A stretch of DNA of 64,000 nt from positions 1-64,000 of the forward strand of contig JAGIBF010000032.1 in NCBI GenBank assembly GCA_017744515.1, in the 5' to 3' direction. Positions 18,413 to 25,324 of the stretch are shown piece by piece (position 1 is the first letter of the stretch; every line of letters begins with the position of its first letter). The position numbers and the translations under genes are program-made. The notes under the pieces were generated by a model that was not told where the DNA came from, did no database searches, and saw only the letters and a program-made list of their open reading frames with translations. Source of the stretch: Niastella sp. Its GTDB lineage: Bacteria; Bacteroidota; Bacteroidia; Chitinophagales; Chitinophagaceae.

Positions 18413-19410
18413 GGAACAGGTATTACGCGCAGTATATCATCGATAACAGCTTCTACATTTACGTTCTCGGCCTCGGCTTCATATGTCAATCCCAGACGGT
18501 GACGCAATACGTCTTTAGAAATACTGCGCACATCTTCCGGCACTACAAAGCCACGTTTACTGAGGAAAGCCTGTGCTTTGGCTGCCAGCGCCAGGTTGAT
18601 GCTGGCACGGGGTGAGCCGCCATAGGCGATCAATGGTTTCAACTTATCCAGCCGGTAACGCTCAGGAAAACGGGTAGCGAAAACAATATCCAGGATATAG
18701 TTCTCCACTTTCTCGTCGAGGTATACCTGCCGTACGAGGTCGCGCGCCTGCAGTATTTCCTGCATGGATACTACCTGTCCTACTTCGGGTGGCCGAAGGC
18801 CTTGTACATTCTGACGTATGATGATCTGTTCTTCTTCTTTGGTGGGATAGTCAACGATCACCTTCATGATAAAACGGTCCTGCTGTGCTTCGGGCAGCGG
18901 ATACGTTCCTTCCTGCTCCAACGGGTTTTGGGTGGCCAATACCAGGAAAGGCTCATCCAGTTTGTAGGTGGTATCGCCAATCGTTACCTGCCGCTCCTGC
19001 ATGGCTTCCAGCAGGGCGCTCTGTACTTTTGCCGGGGCCCGGTTGATCTCATCAGCCAGAATGAAGTTGGCGAAAATGGGGCCTTTTCGCACCATAAATT
19101 CGTTCTTGGGCTGGTTGTAGATCATGGTGCCGATCAGATCAGCGGGCAACAGATCAGGGGTAAATTGTATACGACTGAACTTAGCATGAATGGCTTGTGC
19201 CAGCGATTTAATAGCCAGCGTTTTAGCCAGTCCCGGCACGCCTTCCAGCAATACGTGGCCATTGCTGAGCAGGCCGATCAACAGCCTGTCGAGCATGGTA
19301 TGCTGACCAATAATCACCCGGGCTGTTTCATCGCGCAGGCGGTCAATAAACGTACTGTGGTATTGAATTTTATCATTAAGTTGACGAATGTCGTCGGCTG
19401 TAGCCACCAT
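18409..19410 (-). CDS. MoxR-family AAA+ ATPase
   Basis: 333 residues, typical of MoxR. Walker A GVPGLAKT near residue 59, Walker B ILADEINRAPAKVQSALLEAMQERQV, sensor region LATQNPLEQEGTYPLPEAQQDRF, and the C-terminal lid with GGSPRASINLALAAKA. MoxR ATPases act as chaperones for VWA-domain partners; here the partners are the DUF58 and BatA products of the same operon. First gene of the operon. Confidence 0.95.
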   Translation of the reverse strand: MVATADDIRQLNDKIQYHSTFIDRLRDETARVIIGQHTMLDRLLIGLLSNGHVLLEGVPGLAKTLAIKSLAQAIHAKFSRIQFTPDLLPADLIGTMIYNQPKNEFMVRKGPIFANFILADEINRAPAKVQSALLEAMQERQVTIGDTTYKLDEPFLVLATQNPLEQEGTYPLPEAQQDRFIMKVIVDYPTKEEEQIIIRQNVQGLRPPEVGQVVSMQEILQARDLVRQVYLDEKVENYILDIVFATRFPERYRLDKLKPLIAYGGSPRASINLALAAKAQAFLSKRGFVVPEDVRSISKDVLRHRLGLTYEAEAENVNVEAVIDDILRVIPVP

Positions 19411-19597
19411 ATTGAGCGTTTATTATGAACGATTGATAATCAGTATATGAACATGAAAATACGAACAAAGCCGATGCAAGTTACTTGCCAACTTATTAAA
19501 AGGCTTTAAAAAGATCAAATAAGGGCCTTGAAAAGCAATAAAATAGCCCCAATTTCGTTTACCGGAGACGATATTTTAACTCACCAAAATCCATCAA

Positions 19598-20035
19598 ATG
19601 AAAAAGACCTCTATCCGCCTCGTATTAGCACTGGGATTATTCGCAACTACATTCGGTGCCTGTAAAAAAGACAAGGATGGCAACGGAGTAGAAATCACCA
19701 AGGAAAACCTCGTTGGTACTTATAAGCTTACCAAGGCCAAATATACCATGCCTATTGTTGGCGAAATGGATTACCTGGCGCTCATGGACGACTGTGAAAA
19801 AGATGACACTTATACACTGAAAGCCGACTTCTCTGCTACCAAAAATGATGTAGGCACTAAATGTAATCCCGTAGGTAATGCGTCCATCACCTGGACCTTG
19901 GCCGAACAGACAATTATGGTTGACACCTATGGAGGAAAGATCAAATCTTTTGATGGAACAACGCTTACCATCGAAGGTTCCGAGTCTCAACAAGGTATGA
20001 CTGTATCTTATTCAATTGTATTTGTAAAGCAATAA
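19598..20035 (+). CDS. Lipocalin-like lipoprotein
   Basis: 145 residues. Signal peptide with lipobox (TTFGACKKDKDG, Cys near 22), then a small beta-barrel pattern common in Bacteroidota lipocalin-like proteins: LVGTYKLTKAKY, a DDCEKDDTYTLKADF strand, TWTLAEQTIMVDTYGG and a closing strand YSIVFVKQ. Probably anchored to the periplasmic face or cell surface; ligand unknown. The next gene has the same design, so the two are likely ancient paralogues. Confidence 0.75.
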   Translation: MKKTSIRLVLALGLFATTFGACKKDKDGNGVEITKENLVGTYKLTKAKYTMPIVGEMDYLALMDDCEKDDTYTLKADFSATKNDVGTKCNPVGNASITWTLAEQTIMVDTYGGKIKSFDGTTLTIEGSESQQGMTVSYSIVFVKQ

Positions 20036-20051
20036 GGTTACTTTCTATTGA

Positions 20052-20083
20052 TAAGGGCTCATGCGCATGCATGGGCTTTTTTA
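20052..20083 (+). terminator. Probable terminator
   Basis: Stem GGGCTCATGC / GCATGGGC with a T6 run after it, 16 bp past the stop of the first lipocalin-like gene. The stem includes G-T pairs. Confidence 0.5.
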
Positions 20084-20189
20084 TTGCACCTATGTATGGC
20101 TGATATAAGCATAACATTTATGTAATCTTATATTATGGGCGCCAGCAAAAAATGAGTTTATTTGCATCACTTAAATGTATTCCACCAAC

Positions 20190-20630
20190 ATGAAAATCAA
20201 ACTCGTACCCCAATTGCTGATGGCCCTATGCCTCCTATCCTTAGCAGCAGCCTGTAAAAAGGAAAAGAATCACGCAAAAACGCCTGTCGAACTACTGACG
20301 GAAAAGCCCTGGAATATTGTATTCTTTGGTACTGATGATAATCATAATGGTATACTGGAAGTTGATGGTCTCGAAAATAACTGGTCAGGATGCCAAACGG
20401 ATGACACGTACGAATTTGATAAGAACGGCACCTTTATGATCCGTGTTCACGAAGACGACTGCAGTGGTGCTAACAGAGACGGCGGCCCTTTCCCCTGGAG
20501 CCTCGCCGCCAACGGCAAGGATTTCCAATTTAGCGGTCTCGCCACCACACTCGAGGTGCTCGATGAGCATAATTTCAAAACTTATGAGATGCTCAATGGC
20601 GAGAAATATTATCGTGTTTTCAAGCGCTAA
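20190..20630 (+). CDS. Lipocalin-like lipoprotein
   Basis: 146 residues from ATG 20190 (MKIKLVPQLLMALCLLSLAAACKKEK); the five residues before it are not needed. Lipobox Cys near residue 22. The mature part repeats the logic of its neighbour: LLTEKPWNIVFFG, then a GCQTDDTYEFDKNGTF patch equivalent to DDCEKDDTYTLKADF, and PWSLAANGKDFQFSG. Small envelope lipoprotein of unknown ligand. A strong terminator follows. Confidence 0.72.
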   Translation: MKIKLVPQLLMALCLLSLAAACKKEKNHAKTPVELLTEKPWNIVFFGTDDNHNGILEVDGLENNWSGCQTDDTYEFDKNGTFMIRVHEDDCSGANRDGGPFPWSLAANGKDFQFSGLATTLEVLDEHNFKTYEMLNGEKYYRVFKR

Positions 20631-20658
20631 ACATAGCGGCAAACATATTGCTCCTACG

Positions 20659-20702
20659 AGTAAAACGCTCTTCACTTATACGCGAAGAGCGTTTTACTTT
20701 TT
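20659..20702 (+). terminator. Strong Rho-independent terminator
   Basis: Perfect 15-bp arms (AGTAAAACGCTCTTC / GAAGAGCGTTTTACT), 10-nt loop, then a T-run. It ends the lipoprotein transcript and lies between two convergent genes. Confidence 0.9.
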
Positions 20703-20733
20703 AAGAGACATTCTATGCGGATGCAGTAAAGTA

Positions 20734-22485
20734 TTAAGAAAGGTATTTCCCTACAATGGGCACTCTTCTACCTACTCCAAAGGCTTTGCAGCTTACCCGG
20801 ATGATGGGGCAAAACTGGTTGCGCTTATATTCATTCGTGTTGACCATCTTCAGTATCCTGCTCACCAGTGCTTCATCAATGCCTTTGGCAACGATCTCCT
20901 TCGGCCCCTGTCGTTTTTCAATGTACTGGTACAATACTTTATCCAGCAGGTGATACTCAGGTAGGCTGTCGCTGTCTTTCTGATCGGGACGTAACTCAGC
21001 AGAAGGTGCTTTGTAAATTATATTCTCCGGTATCACTATTCCATTGCGGTTAATGTACCTGGCCAATGCATACACTTGCATTTTATATACATCGCCCAAC
21101 ACACTCAAGCCCCCCGCCATATCGCCGTACAAGGTGCCATAGCCAGTAGCCAGTTCGCTCTTGTTGGAGGTATTGAGTAAGATATAACCAAACTTATTGG
21201 CTATTGCCATCAGCAGGTTGCCCCGTGTTCGGCTTTGGATGTTCTCTTCTGCCAGGTTGAAGGGAAGGTCTTTAAATACCGGCTTCAGCGTGGTAAGAAA
21301 TGCGTCATATACATCTTTGATCGGGATAATATCATATGGATTGTCCAGCGTTTTGCTCAGCTGTTCTGCATCGCTCACCGAGTGGCCTGTAGAATATTGC
21401 GAAGGCATCAGGATAGCACGCACATTTTCTTTCCCCAGTGCTTCGCAAGCCAGTGCCAGGGTAACTGCGCTGTCGATACCTCCGGAAGAACCCAGTATGG
21501 CTTTGCTGAAGCCCATTTTACGGAAGTAGTCGCGAATGCCTAATATCAGCGCCTGGTGTATTTCTTTGATGTTCTTTTCGGCCGTGAGGTAATCGATGAT
21601 CAGTTCGGGGTTGTTTATTTTTGATACCCGCATTTCTTTGTCGAAATCGGAGGCAAGAGGCCGGAGGCCGGAGGTCGGAGATGCAGCGTCTTCGGTCTTA
21701 CTTCCGACCTCTGACTTCTTACCTCCATAATCAGCTTCATCGAAGGTGGCAAAGTCTTCTTCAAAATACTTCATCTCTTTCACGATCCTGCCATTAGCAT
21801 CCATTACCAAACTACCGCCATCGAAAACGATCTCGGTCTGTGAACCTACCGCGTTGCAATAGAACATGGGGAGTTTATACTTCAATACATTGGCGCGGAT
21901 GACCTCGATACGGTCTACATCGTGGTCATAATCGAAAGGGGAAGCAGAGATATTGATGATGAGGTCTGGCTGCTGTTTGATCAGCTCATCCATCGGCGCT
22001 ATCCGGTACAGCGGGTTATCGCCAAGGTTCCAGATGTCCTCACAAATTACCAGGGCTATCTTTTTTCCTTTGAAAGGAATTACGTTGTGCTCGTAACCGG
22101 GTTCGAAGTACCGGTATTCATCAAACACATCATAGTTTGGCAATAAGGTCTTTTGGGCTACGCCATGTACTTTCTTCTGGTACAAAAACCAGGCTGCGTT
22201 GAACAGGTCTTTACCCGCTATTTCGGGATTGCGTTGCGGACAGCCTACGATAACGCCAATATCTTCTGTGTGTTCTTTGATAATGTCGAGGGCACGGTAG
22301 CACTCATTGATAAAATCATTGAATTCCAGGAAATCACGAGGTGCATATCCGCATACGCTCAGCTCAGAAAACACCACCAAGTCTGCCCCACGTAATTTAG
22401 CATGTTGTATAGCTCCTATTATTTTCCATGTATTGTCTTCGAAATTGCCGATATGATAATTCTGCTGGGCTAATGCGATCTTCAT
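20734..22485 (-). CDS. nadE: Glutamine-dependent NAD+ synthetase
   Basis: 583 residues. Two domains: an N-terminal nitrilase-like glutaminase with the Glu-Lys-Cys triad (VVFSELSVCGY near 41, KTLLPNYDVF near 117, VICEDIWN near 151), and a C-terminal NAD synthetase with ATP loop GSSGGIDSAVTLAL. It amidates deamido-NAD using ammonia from glutamine. Oddity: residues about 254-279 between the domains (SEVGSKTEDAASPTSGLRPL and neighbours) are encoded by an intergenic-type repeat inserted in frame. A full promoter ends 4 nt before the ATG. Divergent from gldB, a pairing common in Bacteroidota. Confidence 0.96.
   Translation of the reverse strand: MKIALAQQNYHIGNFEDNTWKIIGAIQHAKLRGADLVVFSELSVCGYAPRDFLEFNDFINECYRALDIIKEHTEDIGVIVGCPQRNPEIAGKDLFNAAWFLYQKKVHGVAQKTLLPNYDVFDEYRYFEPGYEHNVIPFKGKKIALVICEDIWNLGDNPLYRIAPMDELIKQQPDLIINISASPFDYDHDVDRIEVIRANVLKYKLPMFYCNAVGSQTEIVFDGGSLVMDANGRIVKEMKYFEEDFATFDEADYGGKKSEVGSKTEDAASPTSGLRPLASDFDKEMRVSKINNPELIIDYLTAEKNIKEIHQALILGIRDYFRKMGFSKAILGSSGGIDSAVTLALACEALGKENVRAILMPSQYSTGHSVSDAEQLSKTLDNPYDIIPIKDVYDAFLTTLKPVFKDLPFNLAEENIQSRTRGNLLMAIANKFGYILLNTSNKSELATGYGTLYGDMAGGLSVLGDVYKMQVYALARYINRNGIVIPENIIYKAPSAELRPDQKDSDSLPEYHLLDKVLYQYIEKRQGPKEIVAKGIDEALVSRILKMVNTNEYKRNQFCPIIRVSCKAFGVGRRVPIVGKYLS
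21648..21725. repeat. GGAGGCCGGAGGTCGG-type repeat inside nadE
   Basis: Purine-rich arm (GAGGCCGGAGGCCGGAGG then TCGGAG) facing a pyrimidine-rich arm (CTTCCGACCTCTGACTTC). It lies wholly within the nadE reading frame, in the interdomain linker. A shorter related sequence (AAGTAGGAGGTCAG) follows argG at 48716. Confidence 0.75.
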
Positions 22486-22489
22486 ACAA

Positions 22490-22519
22490 CAAATTTACAG
22501 AATGTAATGGTAGGCACAA
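22490..22519 (-). promoter_or_regulatory. nadE promoter abutting the start codon
   Basis: On the minus strand: TTG (22519-22517), 19-nt spacer, TAAATTTG (22497-22490), then TTGT and ATG. Perfect match to the Bacteroidota consensus; transcription is predicted to start on the A of ATG. Confidence 0.75.
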
Positions 22520-22542
22520 GATTTTGAAGCCCCTTGTGCCTA
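22511..22542. promoter_or_regulatory. 10-bp inverted repeat between nadE and gldB, possible operator
   Basis: TAGGCACAAG, 12-nt spacer, CTTGTGCCTA: a perfect inverted repeat that covers the -33 element of nadE and lies in the divergent gldB upstream region. It could be an operator or an RNA hairpin. Confidence 0.5.
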
Positions 22543-22628
22543 AACACAAAAGGCTGCAAATTAATCATGTATAACAAAATTTTAGATTTATGTTTACAAC
22601 ATTATTCCTGCTGAAACGTTTGTTGCAC

Positions 22629-23669
22629 ATGAAAAGGACCCTCCTCATTGCCATCGTGTTATGCACTTTACTGGCCTGTGGCGACAAAAAGGCGCCCGAT
22701 GTATCGGGCATTAAGGTAACGCTGACTGCACAACGTTTTGACAAGGATTTCTTTGCTATCGATACCAATAACCTGATGCCCTCGCTGCAACAGTTGGGCC
22801 AGCAATACCCCCACTTTATTACCGACTATTTCCAGCATATACTGGGTCTTCCCCCTTTTACCGGTGGTGGCGATGAAGCCACTCAATTGGCTAAACAGTT
22901 CTTGAGGGACTACCGGCCTGTAAAAGAAGCGGTAGACAAAACCTTCCCCTCCACCAGTGCTTACGAAGCGGATATAAAGAGAGGTTTGCAGTTTGTAAAG
23001 TATTATTTCCCGGAATACAAGGCGCCGGAACGCGTCATTTTCTATATCGGCCCCATGGATGCGTTGTACCAGGCATCTCTCGGCAGTTATGGTGATGCGA
23101 TAACTACCGGAGGATTGGCTGTAGGGTTACAATTGCACCTGGGCAAAGATTTCAGTCTTTACAATAGTGAAATGGGACGCTCCCTGTACCCTGCTTATAT
23201 TTCCCGGCGCTTTGCGCCGGAATACATCCCGGTGAATTGCATGAAGAATGTGATCGATGATATTTATCCTGAAAAACTGGCCGGTAAAACGCTCGTAGAA
23301 CAGATGGTAGAAAAAGGCAAACGCCTGTATGTGCTGGATAACCTGATGCCTGGAACTCCCGATACACTTAAAATAGGATACACCGATCTACAGCTTAAAG
23401 GATGTTATAGTAATGAAGGCAGGATCTGGAACTTCTTCCTCGTGAACAGCCTGCTGCTGAACAACGATCCCGATATTCTTAAAAATTATATGGGTGAAGC
23501 GCCTCAAACGCAGGAGCTGGGAGCAGGCTCTCCGGGCTATATCGGTCTTTTCACCGGCTGGCAGATCGTAAAGAAGTATATGGATAAGCATTCTGACATG
23601 AAGCTATCTGCCTTACTGCAAGTGCCTGCAATGGAAATTTATCAGGAGAGTAAATACAAGCCGAAATAG
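22629..23669 (+). CDS. gldB: Gliding motility lipoprotein GldB
   Basis: 346 residues from ATG 22629 (MKRTLLIAIVLCTLLACGDKK), a classic lipoprotein signal with Cys at 18. The mature part has GldB features: VTLTAQRFDKDFFAIDTNN, IFYIGPMDALYQASLGSYGDAITTGGLAVGLQLHLG, and YISRRFAPEYIPVNCMKNVIDDIYPEKL. GldB is an envelope lipoprotein needed for gliding and associated type IX secretion in Flavobacterium; its exact function is not known. Position beside nadE matches other Bacteroidota genomes. Confidence 0.9.
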   Translation: MKRTLLIAIVLCTLLACGDKKAPDVSGIKVTLTAQRFDKDFFAIDTNNLMPSLQQLGQQYPHFITDYFQHILGLPPFTGGGDEATQLAKQFLRDYRPVKEAVDKTFPSTSAYEADIKRGLQFVKYYFPEYKAPERVIFYIGPMDALYQASLGSYGDAITTGGLAVGLQLHLGKDFSLYNSEMGRSLYPAYISRRFAPEYIPVNCMKNVIDDIYPEKLAGKTLVEQMVEKGKRLYVLDNLMPGTPDTLKIGYTDLQLKGCYSNEGRIWNFFLVNSLLLNNDPDILKNYMGEAPQTQELGAGSPGYIGLFTGWQIVKKYMDKHSDMKLSALLQVPAMEIYQESKYKPK

Positions 23670-23717
23670 AATACAGAAGCCAGCATCTTTTGACGTAGCA
23701 GGCTGACGAAAACAACC

Positions 23718-24197
23718 TTACTTCTTGCCCATTTTCTGCCGGAACATTTCTCTTACCTGCTGCAGTTCGGTAATGTCCTTGAAGGCATCTTTGGGCACCA
23801 GGAAGAAGGAACGCGCATCGAAGTACAGGTGAAAAAAGTAATGGCTTTCTACAAAATGGCTGAATACATTCCAGGGCCATCCTTTGGAGCCGCGCTCCGT
23901 TTCCAGCACCACCATATCGTCCTGAAAATGCATAATGAATTGATCTTTGAAGGTGGCAGAACGCCGGTAAATGCTGCCGGGCAGGATGCGCCAAATGACC
24001 AGCATGAGGATAAACCACAGAATAGAAAATAGCAGGAAGGACACAGCCTGAATGTATTTGAGATAGAACATGACAGCCGAAAGGATCGCAAACAGGTTTA
24101 CCAAAACCAGCAGTATTTTGATCTCGGGTCGGGAAAGAAAATGATACCGCAACGCCTGCACCACCTCTTTTTTATCATAGCCAAAGTGAATCGTCAT
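23718..24197 (-). CDS. YcxB-like membrane protein
   Basis: 159 residues. Two membrane helices near residues 29-45 and 49-70 (IKILLVLVNLFAILSAVMF; SFLLFSILWFILMLVIW). The soluble C-terminal half is the YcxB-like pattern: FKDQFIMHFQDDMVVLETERGSKGWPWNVFSHFVESHYFFHLYF, ending FFLVPKDAFKDITELQQVREMF. Function of the family is unknown. Convergent with gldB, divergent from the lipoprotein gene at 24266. Confidence 0.8.
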   Translation of the reverse strand: MTIHFGYDKKEVVQALRYHFLSRPEIKILLVLVNLFAILSAVMFYLKYIQAVSFLLFSILWFILMLVIWRILPGSIYRRSATFKDQFIMHFQDDMVVLETERGSKGWPWNVFSHFVESHYFFHLYFDARSFFLVPKDAFKDITELQQVREMFRQKMGKK

Positions 24198-24251
24198 TCC
24201 TTACAAGGTTAAGGCGTAAAAATAAGGAATAGCCGTATACCACAGTTCCTA

Positions 24252-24259
24252 TAATTTTG
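24252..24259 (+). promoter_or_regulatory. -7 box TAATTTTG just before the lipoprotein gene
   Basis: Perfect TAnnTTTG, 6 nt before ATG 24266; no TTG at the right distance upstream. It suggests a very short or absent leader. Confidence 0.35.
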
Positions 24260-24265
24260 ACGGGC

Positions 24266-25324
24266 ATGAAAAACAGGATTAAATGGGGGTTAATATTTTC
24301 TTTGTTCCTCGCTGCCTGCCAGCGGCCGCATGAACCTACTGCTATTACACGCGGATTTTATTACTGGAAATCAATGCTGACTTTATCAGCAACAGAAAAG
24401 CAGGCGCTCGACACGTTGCAGGTAAAAAAACTGTACGTCAAGTTTTTCGATGTAGTGTGGGATGCCAATCATCAACGGCCGCTGCCGGTAGCCAAAGTAC
24501 AGCTTGCTGATAGCGTAGCCACCTGGCTGTCGCACCACCCTATCGACATCATCCCCACTATATTTATTACCAACGAATGCATGCAATCCATCGATAGCAG
24601 CGCTATTCCGGAGCTGGCTGGCCGTATGCATGAATTGCTCACTGGTATTGCCGGCCTGTTTCCCGGCACAGCTTCTATCCGGGAAATACAAATGGATTGC
24701 GACTGGACGGCCACCAGTAAGAATAATTATTTCTCTTTATTGAAGCAGCTTCAAACATTGTCTTTTTTTCAACAGAAAACGCTTTCTGCCACCATCCGCC
24801 TGTACCAATGCAAGTACAAAGAGCGGACCGGTGTGCCACCTGTAAACCGGGGGTTGCTGATGTGCTACAATATGGGTAATCTAAAGAATCAGCAAACACG
24901 TAACTCTATTCTTGAAGCGGCTGAACTGGAAAAGTACATCGGCAACCTGCAAGCGTATCCACTGCCGCTGGACATTGCCCTGCCCTTGTTTGACTGGAAG
25001 GTGCTGTACCGCGGCCAGGCTTATGCCGGATTGATACAAGGCTTGCCCGATTCTTTACTGGACCAACCAAACATATCCCGGAAAACCAGTAGCAATACCT
25101 TCACCGTTTTGCAGGATACTTTATTGAATGGTTATGCGTTGAAAAAAGGAGATCATATACGGCAGGAAGATGCTAATTTTGAGGAGGTCATTCAAGCCAC
25201 CCGGTTACTCAGATCAAAACTGGTTACTCCATCGATCACTGTAGCACTTTATCATCTTGATTCATTAACCCTTCATAAGTATTCAACCTATGAGCTGGAA
25301 GAAGTTTTTAATAGTCTGCATTAA
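24266..25324 (+). CDS. Lipoprotein of unknown function, possibly TIM-barrel-like
   Basis: 352 residues from ATG 24266 (MKNRIKWGLIFSLFLAACQRP), lipobox Cys at 18. The mature part alternates strands and helices like a TIM barrel: LYVKFFDVVWD, IDIIPTIFITN, IREIQMDCDWTATSKNNYFSLLKQL, LSATIRLYQ, LLMCYNMGNL, LDIALPLFDWKVLYRGQAYAGLIQG. This order resembles glycoside-hydrolase-like DUF3142 proteins (an Asp-containing strand QMDCDW, then Y-x-x-LL); that is my inference only. Its last 35 bp overlap the start of the next gene, so the two are translationally coupled. Confidence 0.65.
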   Translation: MKNRIKWGLIFSLFLAACQRPHEPTAITRGFYYWKSMLTLSATEKQALDTLQVKKLYVKFFDVVWDANHQRPLPVAKVQLADSVATWLSHHPIDIIPTIFITNECMQSIDSSAIPELAGRMHELLTGIAGLFPGTASIREIQMDCDWTATSKNNYFSLLKQLQTLSFFQQKTLSATIRLYQCKYKERTGVPPVNRGLLMCYNMGNLKNQQTRNSILEAAELEKYIGNLQAYPLPLDIALPLFDWKVLYRGQAYAGLIQGLPDSLLDQPNISRKTSSNTFTVLQDTLLNGYALKKGDHIRQEDANFEEVIQATRLLRSKLVTPSITVALYHLDSLTLHKYSTYELEEVFNSLH

